Shown here: positions 9,168 through 18,068 of the stretch, in pieces
Position numbering within the stretch: position 1 is the stretch's first letter
Layout of the letters: every line of letters starts with the position of its first letter
Assembly (NCBI RefSeq): GCF_019774615.1
Contig: NZ_CP081496.1
Coordinates: forward strand, 4,402,001 to 4,466,000
Origin: Streptomyces sp. BHT-5-2
GTDB lineage: Bacteria > Actinomycetota > Actinomycetes > Streptomycetales > Streptomycetaceae
Direction: 5' to 3'
DNA: 64,000 bases
The notes under the pieces: model-generated
Seen by the model: only the letters and a program-made list of their open reading frames with translations
What the model was told of the DNA's origin: nothing
Databases searched by the model: none
Made by a program: the position numbers and the translations under genes

Positions 9168-9767
9168 TGAGCTGTGTCCTGTCTCCTGCGCTATGCGTTA
9201 CGCGTCATACGTTGTGCGTTGTGCGTTCGGAAAGCCGTGGCCGCGTTGTGGAACGTGTGCCGGCGGTGCGGGTGGTACAGGTAGTGCCGGTTCATCGCGC
9301 CGTGGTGGGGAAAGTCGGCGCCGTTTGCCGAGCGCGGGATCTGCTCAGGCCGCGGCCCGGATGGCGCAGCACGGCATGACGGTGCGCCAGGGTGTCCACG
9401 ATCATGACGACATGACGCTGCGCCAGGAAGCCGATCGGTCGGCTCCGGACGCCGACGGCGGCGCCGTGGGCCCCGCCTCGGTGTACCAGGCCGCGGTCTC
9501 CCTGTGGAATCCGGCTCGGCACCGCCTCGGCAGTGGCCTGCGATCCGGCCGTTGGGAGTACGGCCCGGCGACGGCGTGCCCCGCCCGGCGGCCGCGCCTG
9601 CGATGGTCGATACGTCCGCCGCCGCGCCACAGACTCCTCGTCCGACTGTCGGTACTGCGCCTGTAGGGGTGCGCCCCGCCGCCGACGCCTCAGGAGTCCG
9701 CGGCAGCGAAGCGCCCTCTCGCCGTCCACACACCACCCCCGACACGATCGCCACGAGGTGTATCCCC
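9168..9767. other. 600 bp without a supported gene
   Basis: No frame here has a family signature or good start. A short run near 9190-9230 repeats TGCG(T/C)TA-like words and is simple sequence. The promoter of the multicopper oxidase gene should lie at its right end; no sharp operator was seen. Confidence 0.5.
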
Positions 9768-11381
9768 ATGCGTACGCACTCCAGACGTTCCCTGCTCGGC
9801 GCGGGTATGGCTGCCGCCGGCAGCGGACTGCTGACCTCCACCGGGGCCTACGCCCTGGACACGAGGAACGGCCGGCACCACTCCCACCACACACCTCCCC
9901 CGCCCGACCCGCACGACGGTCACGGCGCGAACGGCTCCGCCCCGGCCGGTTACGTCTCCCCCGACGGTCCGGAGGTCATCAAGGCGGAGCGCGCCCGTGG
10001 GACGGGGCCCGTCCGCCGCTTCTCGGTGACCGCTTCCGAGGCCCAGTTCGACATGGGTGGGCAGGTCGTCGACACCTGGTCGTACGGAGACCTGCTGCCT
10101 GGCAACGAGGTCCGGGTCAAGGCGGGCGAGCGGGTCGCCATGACCCTCCACAACCGCCTGCCGCACTCCACCACCATCCACTGGCACGGGGTGCAGATCC
10201 GCAACGACATGGACGGCTCGCCCGACGTCACCCAGCGCTCGGTGAAGGCCGGCGCCTCCTACGACTACAACTTCGCGGTCGACATCCCCGGTACCTACTG
10301 GTTCCATCCGCACGTCGGCGTGCAGCTGGACCGCGGCCTGTACGCACCGTTCATCGTCGAGGATCCCCGCGAGCCCCTCTTCTACGACCACGAGTGGGTC
10401 GTCATGATCGACGACTGGCTGGACGGCGTCGACGGGATGACTCCGGACGCGATGCTGGACGAGCTGACCAAGGGCAAGTCCGACGGCGGGATGAGTGGCC
10501 ACAGCGAGATGCGGCGGGGCGGCAACCGGGCGGCGGCCGCCGCCGTGGCCCGGATGCGCAGAAGTGCCAGGCACCGCATGTCGGACGATCCGTCGGACAA
10601 CATCGAGTACCCCTTCCACGTGATGAACGGCCGGGTGGCCAGGGACCGGGAGACCTTCCGTGCCAAGCCCGGCGACCGCATCCGGATCCGCCTGATCAAC
10701 GCGGCCGCGGCCACGGCCTATCGGGTCGCGCTGGGCGGTCACAACCTGACCGTGACGCACATCGACGGCTACCCGGTGCAGCACAAGGACACCGACAGCC
10801 TGCTGATCGCCATGGGCGAGCGCTTCGACGTGCTGGTCACCGCCAAGGACGGCGTCTTCCCGCTCACCGCGCTCTCCGCGGGCAGCAACAACCAGACCGC
10901 ACAGGCACTCCTGCGCACCGGCGACGGCGACGCACCCGACGACAAGATCCGCCCGACGGAGCTGAGGAGCGGGGGGCTGAGCGCGGACAAGTTCAAGGCC
11001 GCGTCCTCGGTACGGCTGTCGGACCGCAAGCCCGACCGCACCATCAAGCTGGACCTCACCGGCAACATGGACGACTGGGACTGGGCGATCAACGGAAAGC
11101 CGTACTCGGCGTCCGCGCGGTATCCCGTGGAGCAAGGGGAGCGGGTGCGGCTCACCTTCCACAACACGACCACGATGTGGCACCCGATGCACCTGCACGG
11201 CCACACCTTCGCGCTGGCCAACGGCGGCCCCCGCAAGGACACCACCATCGTCCTGCCGGACAAGGAGGTCTCCGTCGACTTCGACGCCGACAACCCCGGG
11301 TTGTGGATGCTGCACTGCCACAACATCTACCACTCGGAGTCGGGGATGATGACTGTCATGGGGTACAAGTCGCAACGGTGA
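9768..11381 (+). CDS. Tat-exported multicopper oxidase
   Basis: 537-residue three-domain multicopper oxidase. The N-terminus has a twin-arginine signal (SRRSLLGAG, hydrophobic stretch, TGAYALD), so it is exported folded. All copper ligands are present: HWHG (138-141), WFHPHVG (178-184), HPMHLHGHTF (472-481) and HCHNIYHSESGMM (516-528) with the axial Met. Between the second and third motifs lies a Met/His/Arg-rich insert (MSGHSEMRRGG and RMRRSARHRMS) that recalls the metal-binding insert of CueO. Likely role is oxidation of metal ions or phenols outside the cell. ATG 9768 is preceded by GAGGTG at good spacing. A His/Pro-rich linker follows the signal. Confidence 0.92.
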   Translation: MRTHSRRSLLGAGMAAAGSGLLTSTGAYALDTRNGRHHSHHTPPPPDPHDGHGANGSAPAGYVSPDGPEVIKAERARGTGPVRRFSVTASEAQFDMGGQVVDTWSYGDLLPGNEVRVKAGERVAMTLHNRLPHSTTIHWHGVQIRNDMDGSPDVTQRSVKAGASYDYNFAVDIPGTYWFHPHVGVQLDRGLYAPFIVEDPREPLFYDHEWVVMIDDWLDGVDGMTPDAMLDELTKGKSDGGMSGHSEMRRGGNRAAAAAVARMRRSARHRMSDDPSDNIEYPFHVMNGRVARDRETFRAKPGDRIRIRLINAAAATAYRVALGGHNLTVTHIDGYPVQHKDTDSLLIAMGERFDVLVTAKDGVFPLTALSAGSNNQTAQALLRTGDGDAPDDKIRPTELRSGGLSADKFKAASSVRLSDRKPDRTIKLDLTGNMDDWDWAINGKPYSASARYPVEQGERVRLTFHNTTTMWHPMHLHGHTFALANGGPRKDTTIVLPDKEVSVDFDADNPGLWMLHCHNIYHSESGMMTVMGYKSQR

Positions 11382-11555
11382 CGGCGGGCCGGGGCCGGCG
11401 GCGGAGCGGACTCCTGGCGGTGTGGGGGTGGGGCAGGCGGGGGCGGGCCTCGACAGGCCGGTGCCGCCGTACGGCTTTCGCTGCCCGTCCCTACCCGCCC
11501 TGCCCTCTGGTGGTTCGCCGGCCGGCCCTCCCCCGGCTTCCGCGGCTTCGTCACG

Positions 11556-12560
11556 TCACGGCGTCACGGCGTGTCGGTCCCCGGCGTCGGTGCATCGCTG
11601 GTGCCGGCTCACTGCGGGTTCGGTCGCCCGGTCTGCCTGGTCGGCGGCCGGTGGGCGGGCGCCGGCCCGGGTGGCGCCGGCTCCGGCGATGACGACGAGG
11701 ACGACACCGGCCGCGGATGCCAGGCCGGGTGTCTGGCCGAGCACCAGCAGGCCGATCAGCAGCGCGATCGCGGGTTCCAGGCTCATCAGGGTGCCGAAGG
11801 CGGCCGTGGTGAGGCGGCGCAGGGCGAGGAATTCCAGGGCGAAGGGCAGAACCGGGCTCACCGCGGACAGGACCAGCATGATCCCGAGTGCCTGCCAGGT
11901 CACGTGCTCCCAGAGGGTCGGCGCGGCGATGAATGTGCCGAGCAGGCCGGCGACGGGCATCGAGACGGCGAGGCCGCCGAGGCCGGTGACGCGGTCGCCG
12001 ACGCGTTGGGTCAGCAGGATGTAGACGGCCCAGCAGCCCGCGGCGGCCAGCGCGCAGGCCAGGCCGACCGCGTCCAGCCCGCCGTGCCAGGGCTCGGTCA
12101 GCAACAGCACGCCGAGTGCGGCCAGCGACGTCCAGAGCTTGCGTCCGCCACCCGGGCCGTAGAGGGAAACCGCCAGCGGGCCGAGGAACTCCAGTGCGCT
12201 CGCGGTGCCCAGCGGCAGGTGCGCGACGGCGAGCATGAAGAACAGCATCATGCCTGCGGTCGCCGCCCCCAGCACGGTGCAGGCAAGCAGGTCGCGCCGG
12301 GTGAAGTCGCGCAGGCGGGGCCGTATGAGGACCAGCGCCAGCAGCCCACCCCAACCCAGGCGCAACCCCGCCGTGCCCAGCGCCCCGAGCTGTCCGAACA
12401 ACGGCACGGCCAGGGCCAGTCCCAACTGGACGGAGGTCATCGAGGCCACTGCCATCAGGAAGCCGGTCCCGGCGCCGCCGAGGCGCAGTCGGCCACTGTC
12501 GGCGGTGCCGGGGTGGGGCAGGGGGCGGCCCTGGGGTTGCCTGGGCTCGAACGCACTCAT
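11556..12560 (-). CDS. EamA-family (DMT superfamily) transporter
   Basis: 334-residue membrane protein with about ten hydrophobic segments and the internal duplication of EamA proteins (two halves each ending in a helix with LxxPxxA-type pattern, e.g. ALEFLGPLAVSLYG and LMSLEPAIALLIGLLVLGQ). RhtA-like exporters of amino acids or small metabolites belong here. It is divergent from a LysR gene with a LysR-type box between them, so it is probably that regulator's target. The hydrophilic C-terminal 35 residues are not part of the domain. No strong ribosome-binding site precedes ATG 12560. Confidence 0.88.
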   Translation of the reverse strand: MSAFEPRQPQGRPLPHPGTADSGRLRLGGAGTGFLMAVASMTSVQLGLALAVPLFGQLGALGTAGLRLGWGGLLALVLIRPRLRDFTRRDLLACTVLGAATAGMMLFFMLAVAHLPLGTASALEFLGPLAVSLYGPGGGRKLWTSLAALGVLLLTEPWHGGLDAVGLACALAAAGCWAVYILLTQRVGDRVTGLGGLAVSMPVAGLLGTFIAAPTLWEHVTWQALGIMLVLSAVSPVLPFALEFLALRRLTTAAFGTLMSLEPAIALLIGLLVLGQTPGLASAAGVVLVVIAGAGATRAGARPPAADQADRATEPAVSRHQRCTDAGDRHAVTP

Positions 12561-12613
12561 GGGGGTCAGTAGATGCCGCGGGCATCGTTCGTGTCCACGT
12601 GATGATCATGGAC

Positions 12614-12628
12614 ATTCCGTTTGGGAAT
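12614..12628. promoter_or_regulatory. LysR-type operator (T-N11-A)
   Basis: ATTCCGTTTGGGAAT has 5-bp inverted arms (ATTCC/GGAAT) and fits the T-N11-A LysR box. It is in the 84-bp gap between the divergent EamA and LysR genes, 17 nt before the LysR start, a classical autoregulatory position. Confidence 0.6.
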
Positions 12629-12644
12629 CCCGAACAATGGAGCC

Positions 12645-13652
12645 ATGGAAACCCGCCGCCTGCACCTGCTGGTGGAGCTGTCCCGGTTGGGGTCGATGCG
12701 TGCGGTCGCCGAGGCCACCGGCACCACAACCTCCACGGTCTCCCAGCAGATCGCCGTGCTCGCCCGCGAGATGGGCACGGCTCTGATCGAACCGCACGGC
12801 CGCCGGGTCCGCCTCACCCCCGCCGGCCGCCGCCTGGCCGAGCACGCCGTGACCATCCTGGGAACGGTCGAGGCCGCCCACCTCGACCTCGCCGCCGGCG
12901 CGGAGCCCAACGGCACCCTGCGCACCGCCGGCTTCGCCACCGCCATCCGCGCCCACCTGCTTCCCCTGGTCACCGAGCTGGCCGCCAGCCACCCGCGGTT
13001 GCACCTCCTCGTCCGCGAGCACGAGCCCGCCGAGGCCCTGGCACTGCTGGCTTCGGACGAGACGGATCTGGCGCTCACCTACGACTACAACCTGGCGCCG
13101 GCCACCTTCGACCCCGCCGTGCGGGCCACCGCGCTGTGGACCGCCCCTTGGGGGCTGGGCGTCCCGGCGCGAGCGGACGCCGACGCCGGGACGGCGGTCG
13201 AGGTCTTCGCCCGCTTCGGCACCCATGACTGGATCACCAACTCCCGCAACACGGCGGACGAGACCGTCATTCGCACACTCGCCTCCATGGCGGGCTTCAC
13301 CCCGCGCATCACCCACCGCGCCGACAGTCTCGATCTCGTGCAGGGCATGATCGCCGCGGGCCTCGGCGTGGGACTGCTGCCGGCCGGTATGCCCACCTTC
13401 CCCGACGTGCGACTCGTCCCGCTGACCGCCCCCGACGTGCTGCTGCGCGCCCACGCCGTCGCCCGCCACGGCCGCCTGGACTGGCCGCCGCTCGCCCTGA
13501 TCATCGATCTGCTGACGCAACGGTCGACGGGACGACCGGATGCCTTCGACCCGTCCGGCGACGAGGGCCAGGCATCCGGGACGGGCGCCGAGGCATGCGG
13601 GAACGGCGAGGCACAGGGCTGTGCGGGCGAGGCCCCGCCTGCCGGTCGTTAG
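12645..13652 (+). CDS. LysR-family transcriptional regulator
   Basis: Winged helix-turn-helix at the N-terminus (METRRLHLLVELSRLGSMRA, then ATGTTTSTVSQQIAVLAREM) and a LysR substrate-binding domain after about residue 85. The C-terminal 35 residues are low-complexity. Start at ATG 12645 aligns with family N-termini. Likely controls the divergent EamA exporter through the palindrome between them; effector unknown. Confidence 0.9.
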   Translation: METRRLHLLVELSRLGSMRAVAEATGTTTSTVSQQIAVLAREMGTALIEPHGRRVRLTPAGRRLAEHAVTILGTVEAAHLDLAAGAEPNGTLRTAGFATAIRAHLLPLVTELAASHPRLHLLVREHEPAEALALLASDETDLALTYDYNLAPATFDPAVRATALWTAPWGLGVPARADADAGTAVEVFARFGTHDWITNSRNTADETVIRTLASMAGFTPRITHRADSLDLVQGMIAAGLGVGLLPAGMPTFPDVRLVPLTAPDVLLRAHAVARHGRLDWPPLALIIDLLTQRSTGRPDAFDPSGDEGQASGTGAEACGNGEAQGCAGEAPPAGR

Positions 13653-13691
13653 GGGAGCACGCAGCTTCCGCACCCCGCTCCCCCGCTCGGC

Positions 13692-14309
13692 TCACCCGGC
13701 CCCGGCGTCCCATCGGTCGAGGCGGGCCCGCAGTCTGGCCCGGGTGGTGAAGAGGTGGCCGTGCATGCCGACCTCCTCGGCGGCCCGGACGTTCTCCGGA
13801 CGGTCGTCGACGAAGAGGATGCGGTGCGGCGGATCGGACAGTGCCCGCCGGCACCAGTGGTAGGCGGCCGGTTCGGGTTTGGCGCGGCCGATGCGGCAGG
13901 AGAAGGCACGCACGGCGAAACGATCGAGCCAGGCATGCTGGGTTTCGTAGTGGTGGGCCAGTTCCTCGGGGATGTTGGAGAGCAGTCCGATCGGCCGGCC
14001 CCGGTCCGCCAACTCTTCGACCAGAGCGATCATTTCGGGGTCGACGGCGCTCCAACTCGCGACGTCGGCGGCGATCAGTGCGGCGGTCTGTCGAGCGTCG
14101 AAGGGGACGGCCAGGCGGGCGGCCACCTGTTGCCAGTAACCCGGTCCGTCGGTCTCGCCGCGGTCGTAGGGCGGGCGCAATGCCCAATACGCGTCCCAGA
14201 AGTCCGGCGCAGGCACGCCTGCGGTCCGAACCAGGCACTGCCGGCCCTCGGCGGACTGCTGGCGGGCGAGGACCCCGAAGAGGTCGAACAGCACGGTCCC
14301 AGGCATCAT
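13692..14309 (-). CDS. HAD-superfamily hydrolase
   Basis: 205-residue HAD (subfamily IA-like) phosphatase. Motif I is VLFDLFGVL with the nucleophile Asp9, motif II LLSN, motif III around GRAKPEP with Lys, and motif IV FVDDR. Position two after the nucleophile is Phe rather than the Asp typical of phosphatases (DxD), as in several YihX/dehalogenase-like members, so the chemistry is uncertain. It begins 3 nt after the stop of the DeoR gene on the same strand, so the two form an operon. Confidence 0.85.
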   Translation of the reverse strand: MMPGTVLFDLFGVLARQQSAEGRQCLVRTAGVPAPDFWDAYWALRPPYDRGETDGPGYWQQVAARLAVPFDARQTAALIAADVASWSAVDPEMIALVEELADRGRPIGLLSNIPEELAHHYETQHAWLDRFAVRAFSCRIGRAKPEPAAYHWCRRALSDPPHRILFVDDRPENVRAAEEVGMHGHLFTTRARLRARLDRWDAGAG

Positions 14310-14312
14310 CGC

Positions 14313-15068
14313 TCACACCGTCCGTACGGTGACGCCCGCTGCGGCCAACTGCTCCGTACTCTCGTCCGGAGCGGCGTCGGTGACGACGGCGTGCAGGGCT
14401 GCGGCCGGCGCGACATGGGCGAGCGCGGTACGGGAGAGCTTGCCCGCCTCGGCGACGGCGATGACGCGTCTGGCACAGGCGATCGCGGTGCGTTTGACCG
14501 CGGCGTCGTCCAGGTCGAAGGCGGTCAGGCCGTGCTCCGCGCTGAGTCCGCAACAGCCGATGACGGCGGTGTCGAAGCGCAGCGCGGTCAGTGACGCCTC
14601 GGTCAGGGGACCGGTCAACGCGAGTTCGCCCGGCCGGGGCCGGCCGCCAGGCACCAGCAGCGTGAGGTGCGGGCCGTCCGCCAGGGCGTTGACGGCGTGC
14701 AGGGACAACGGCATCACCGTCAGCCGGCGCTCGACCAACGCACGGGCCACCTCCAGACACGTGGTCCCGCTGTCGATGACGACCGATTCGCCGTCGGCGA
14801 TCAGCCCGGCGACCTCGGCGGCGATCCGTCGCTTGGCCTCCATCCCCTCTTGGGCCCGCACCGCGAACGGGGGCTCCGCGCCGCGCAGCAACAGGCTCCG
14901 GGCGCCCCCGCGGTAGCGCTCGATGACCCCTTGGGAGGCCAGCGCCTCCAGGTCGCGGCGGATGGTCATCTCCGAGGCACCGGTCAGCTCGGCGAGTTCG
15001 GCGACGCCGAGGCGCCCGGCCTCGCGTACGGCCTCGGTGATCTGTCTGAGTCGTTCTGCACCAGCCAT
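14313..15068 (-). CDS. DeoR-family transcriptional regulator
   Basis: N-terminal DeoR winged helix (VAELAELTGASEMTIRRDLEAL) followed by a ribose-5-phosphate-isomerase-like sensor domain (VVIDSGTTCLEVARAL, VIGCCGLSAEHGLTAFDLDDAAVKR). Such proteins usually sense sugar phosphates. First gene of an operon with the HAD hydrolase; divergent from an MFS transporter. ATG 15083 is also possible but sits in the operator region. The intergenic region carries several TGTTCG/CGAACA words, presumably its operators. Confidence 0.9.
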   Translation of the reverse strand: MAGAERLRQITEAVREAGRLGVAELAELTGASEMTIRRDLEALASQGVIERYRGGARSLLLRGAEPPFAVRAQEGMEAKRRIAAEVAGLIADGESVVIDSGTTCLEVARALVERRLTVMPLSLHAVNALADGPHLTLLVPGGRPRPGELALTGPLTEASLTALRFDTAVIGCCGLSAEHGLTAFDLDDAAVKRTAIACARRVIAVAEAGKLSRTALAHVAPAAALHAVVTDAAPDESTEQLAAAGVTVRTV

Positions 15069-15077
15069 AACCACATT

Positions 15078-15136
15078 GAACATGAATCACGTTCGATAGG
15101 CAATCTTCCGAACAGATTCTTTGTTCGCTATGTTCG
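15078..15136. promoter_or_regulatory. Cluster of GTTCG-type operator repeats
   Basis: Three related elements lie between the divergent DeoR and MFS genes: GAAC-N9-GTTC (15078-15094), CGAACA-N7-TGTTCG (15109-15127, perfect arms) and a further TGTTCG (15131-15136). DeoR proteins often bind repeated TTCG-like half-sites. The last element ends 4 nt before the MFS start codon, so binding would block that gene directly. Confidence 0.6.
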
Positions 15137-15140
15137 CTCC

Positions 15141-16538
15141 ATGGAGATACGGCCGCAGAGGCAGAGACGAACTCAGACACAGCTACCGACACAGACATCG
15201 ACGCAGTCGCAGTCGCAGGCCCAGATTCAGGCCCAGGTTCAGGCACAGGCACGACCGGCTCCGCGGCCTGGGGCGCCGCGGGGGAAGCGGCTGCCGAGAC
15301 GGCCAGTGGGGCCGCCGGGGGTTCCGACGGGGAGGCAGCCGGGGGCCGGACGGTTGCGGGCCGGGCGGCTGGCCACCTTCGCCTACTTCGCCCTCAACGG
15401 CTTCCTGATGGGAATGTGGATCGTCCACATTCCGAGCATCGAGCACCGGGTGGGGATCAGCCACGCCGTGCTCGGCTGGCTTCTCCTGCTGCTCGGCGCG
15501 GGGGCCTTCGTCGGCATGCAGATCGTCGGGCCGCTCACCGACCGTTTCGGTGCGCGTACCGTCGTCCCGCTCAGCGCGGCGGTGTGCAGCCTCACCCTCG
15601 TTCTGCCCGGACTGGCCACACATGCCTGGATGTTGGGGGCGGCACTGCTGTTGCTCGGGCTCGGCAACGGCTGCCTGGACGTCAGCATGAACGCCCATGC
15701 CGTCCAGGTCGAACGCGGCTATCGGCGACCGGTCATGTCCGCCTTCCACGCGACCTTCTCCATCGGCGGCGTACTGGCCTCCCTCGCCGGTGCACGCACG
15801 CTCGCCTCGGACTGGAGTCCGGCGGCGACCCTCGGCGCGGCGGCTCTTCTGGGACTGGCCGTCGCCGCGCTGGCCGCCCCGGCACTGCTGCCGTCGTCCG
15901 GGGCGCACGCCCCCGCCCCGAACCCCGGCGCCGCCCCCGTTCGGTCCCGGCGCAGCACTCCCCGCCACATCTGGTTCCTGGCGACCCTCGCCCTGATGAT
16001 CATGCTCTGCGAGGGCGTGGCCAACGACTGGAGCGCCCTGCATCTGCGCACCGTCCTCGACGCACCCGCCGCCACCGCCGCCCTTGCCTACGGCGCCTTC
16101 GCCACCGCCATGACCCTCGGCCGCTTCCTGGCCGACCGGGCGGCCGCCCGCCTCGGACCGGTGGCCATCCTCCGCTACGGTGCCGCCGCGGCCGCCGTCG
16201 GCCTCGCCGTGGCGGCACTCTCCCCATGGATCCCCCTGGCCCTGGCCGGTTGGGCGGTGTTGGGCGCCGGACTGTCCGGCTGCGTGCCCCAACTCTTCAG
16301 CGCCGCTGGCCATCTCGACCCCGACAACGCCGGCGCCAACGTCTCCCGGGTCGCCGGGCTCGGCTACCTCGGCATGCTCGCCGGTCCCGCCGTCATCGGC
16401 CCGCTGACCCACGTCGTACCGCTCAACTTCACGCTGTTCCTGCCCGCGGCATGCTGCGTCGCGGCCGCCGCCACCGCCGGAATCCTGCGGCCCCGAGGCC
16501 CTGAGCCCAGCCCGCACGAGGGAGGAGCCCCGAAGTAG
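15141..16538 (+). CDS. MFS transporter with Gln-rich N-terminal repeat
   Basis: 465-residue major facilitator protein with about 12 membrane segments starting near residue 75 (FAYFALNGFLMGMWIVHIPS). The LTDRFGARTVVPL loop between helices 2 and 3 is the MFS signature, and GNGCLDVSMNAHAVQVE is typical of YbjJ-like/fucose-permease-like members. The first 40 residues are a low-complexity Gln/Thr/Ser/Ala repeat (QTQ, TSTQSQSQAQ, QAQVQAQ) from a tandemly expanded CAG-rich stretch at about 15165-15250. A start further inside (e.g. near residue 60) is conceivable. Divergent from DeoR, its likely repressor. Confidence 0.87.
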   Translation: MEIRPQRQRRTQTQLPTQTSTQSQSQAQIQAQVQAQARPAPRPGAPRGKRLPRRPVGPPGVPTGRQPGAGRLRAGRLATFAYFALNGFLMGMWIVHIPSIEHRVGISHAVLGWLLLLLGAGAFVGMQIVGPLTDRFGARTVVPLSAAVCSLTLVLPGLATHAWMLGAALLLLGLGNGCLDVSMNAHAVQVERGYRRPVMSAFHATFSIGGVLASLAGARTLASDWSPAATLGAAALLGLAVAALAAPALLPSSGAHAPAPNPGAAPVRSRRSTPRHIWFLATLALMIMLCEGVANDWSALHLRTVLDAPAATAALAYGAFATAMTLGRFLADRAAARLGPVAILRYGAAAAAVGLAVAALSPWIPLALAGWAVLGAGLSGCVPQLFSAAGHLDPDNAGANVSRVAGLGYLGMLAGPAVIGPLTHVVPLNFTLFLPAACCVAAAATAGILRPRGPEPSPHEGGAPK

Positions 16539-16587
16539 GCGGCCGGACCGTTCCACGGACTCGGCGGAGCCGACAACCCGGTGGAGT

Positions 16588-16609
16588 CGGCAACCTGTTG
16601 GGGTTGCCG
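16588..16609. terminator. Short hairpin after the MFS gene
   Basis: CGGCAACC (16588-16595) pairs perfectly with GGTTGCCG (16602-16609) over a 6-nt loop, 50 nt past the MFS stop and before the alpha/beta hydrolase. Confidence 0.5.
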
Positions 16610-16674
16610 GAGCCGCCGCACGGACAGGCAGTTACGCTCTTCCTCCGTCCATCGCGATTCCGGGGGGCCACGCT

Positions 16675-17490
16675 ATGCGCAACGCCGTCGTGACAACTGC
16701 AGGCGACCGAATCCGCTGGGTCGAGTTTCCGGGACGTGAGCCTGCACGTGTCTACGTGCACGGCCTGGGCGCCACTTCCCCCGCCTACTTCGCGGAGATC
16801 GCCGTCCACCCGCTGCTCGCCGGTCACCGCTCGATCCTGATCGACATGCTCGGCCACGGCATCAGCGACCGCCCGACGGACTTCGACTACACGTTGGAGT
16901 CCCACGCCGACGCCCTCGCCAACGCCCTGACCACCGCGGGGATCGCCGGCGCCCAGCTGATCGCCCACAGCATGGGCGGCGCGGTGGCCATCGTCCTGGC
17001 CGCCCGGCACCCACACCTGGTCTCCGGCCTGGTCCTGGTCGACGCCAACCTCGACCCGCTCCAGCCTCGCCCCGATGCGGGCGGCAGCAGCGGCATCGCC
17101 GGCTACTCCGAGCCGGAGTTCCTCGCCGGCGGATGGCAGGAGGTCCGCGACCGGGTCGACGCGCACTGGTGGTCCACGATGCGCCTGGCCGGCCGCGAGG
17201 CCCTGCACCGCAGCGCGGTCCATCTCGCCCGCGGCACGGTGCCCACCATGCGGGAAATCCTGCTGGACCTGAGGATTCCGCGCACCTACCTCCGGCCGGA
17301 GGCCGACGCCCCGCTCGCCGGTACCGCCGCCCTCACCGACGCAGGAGTGACCGTGGTCGCCATCCCCGACTGCGGCCACAACATCATGCTCGACAATCCG
17401 GACGCCTTCGCCCGAGCCACCGCGGCAGCACTCGCCACACCGGACGCGACGGACGCGACCGACGCACCGCGCGCGCCGGAACGCGGGTAA
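16675..17490 (+). CDS. Alpha/beta-fold hydrolase
   Basis: 271-residue alpha/beta hydrolase. Oxyanion-hole segment YVHGLGATS (about 27-35), nucleophile elbow AHSMGGAV with Ser about 102, catalytic Asp in the VLVDANLD/late acid region, and terminal His in CGHNIML. The C-terminal tail repeats DATDATDAP and is not part of the fold. Probably an esterase or lipase-like enzyme; substrate unknown. Single-gene unit with a GGGGGG-type ribosome-binding site just before ATG 16675. Confidence 0.87.
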   Translation: MRNAVVTTAGDRIRWVEFPGREPARVYVHGLGATSPAYFAEIAVHPLLAGHRSILIDMLGHGISDRPTDFDYTLESHADALANALTTAGIAGAQLIAHSMGGAVAIVLAARHPHLVSGLVLVDANLDPLQPRPDAGGSSGIAGYSEPEFLAGGWQEVRDRVDAHWWSTMRLAGREALHRSAVHLARGTVPTMREILLDLRIPRTYLRPEADAPLAGTAALTDAGVTVVAIPDCGHNIMLDNPDAFARATAAALATPDATDATDAPRAPERG

Positions 17491-17586
17491 CGGCAGGTCG
17501 CGTCACGGAGCAGGGGCGAGGGGGCGGGGTGGCGGCGACGAGCTGGAGCCCGCCCCGCTCCCCCGGCCTCCCCCTCTTCCCCTCCC

Positions 17587-17748
17587 TCACTCGCGGCCAT
17601 TCCTGGAACGTCGCCCTGCCCTCCGCCAGACGAGCAGCATGCCCAGCGCCAGGAAACCCAGGGCCGCGACCACAATGACGATCTTGATGACACGGTCGAG
17701 CAGCAGGTGCTCGATGAGCTCGGACGAGTCCGCCGCGAGGCCGATCAC
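17587..17748 (-). CDS. Tiny single-span membrane protein
   Basis: 53-residue protein read from GTG 17748 to TGA 17587. Residues about 21-41 form one membrane span (IKIVIVVAALGFLALGMLLVW) followed by a basic tail (RRAGRRSRNGRE), so the C-terminus is cytoplasmic. Its GTG overlaps the stop of the upstream gene in a GTGA, which strongly supports translation by coupling. Unknown function; partner of the 79-residue protein next to it. Confidence 0.65.
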   Translation of the reverse strand: MIGLAADSSELIEHLLLDRVIKIVIVVAALGFLALGMLLVWRRAGRRSRNGRE

Positions 17749-17984
17749 CGCCAGTCGTCCCGCCGCCGCGCCCCGGACGCCCCGCGTCGCCCGCGCTCGT
17801 CGAACCGACGGGCAGCGGCGCGCAATCCGGCCCGCACCGCCGGGTCCGCGTACCGCCGTACGTCATCGAGCCTCCCCCGGCGCTTGAGGGTCAGGGCGAC
17901 GGCGAAGATCAGCAGCGCCAGCACCACCAGACCGCCCACGATCACGCCGAACCTGACGAGCATCAGATTGAGGTACGTCTCCAC
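17745..17984 (-). CDS. Small membrane protein, TetR-adjacent
   Basis: 79-residue protein with one membrane segment (LVRFGVIVGGLVVLALLIFAVAL, about 8-30) and a long Arg-rich cytoplasmic tail. GTG 17984 is chosen because GGAGG lies 7 nt upstream; the longer reading to 18026 would put the start in the operator. Coupled by GTGA overlap to the 53-residue membrane protein. The pair is divergent from a TetR gene with two palindromes between, so it is probably the repressor's target. Confidence 0.7.
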   Translation of the reverse strand: METYLNLMLVRFGVIVGGLVVLALLIFAVALTLKRRGRLDDVRRYADPAVRAGLRAAARRFDERGRRGASGARRRDDWR

Positions 17985-18007
17985 GAGGAAGCCTCCACCC
18001 GTTTTTA

Positions 18008-18058
18008 TGTCACACCCGTGATACATCCCTACCCCTCCGTTGTATCACAGTCGTGATA
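18008..18058. promoter_or_regulatory. Twin TetR operators
   Basis: A perfect 16-bp palindrome TATCAC-N4-GTGATA lies at 18043-18058, ten nt before the tetR start. A near copy, TGTCAC-N4-GTGATA (one mismatch), lies at 18008-18023, 24 nt before the membrane-protein start. Two sites facing two genes suggest repression in both directions. Confidence 0.75.
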
Positions 18059-18068
18059 GAAAGACCGC

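Noticed and set aside
9191..9894. Minus-strand frames overlapping the multicopper oxidase signal region
   Set aside because: Low-complexity Arg/Ala/Gly translation and overlap with the well-supported oxidase N-terminus.
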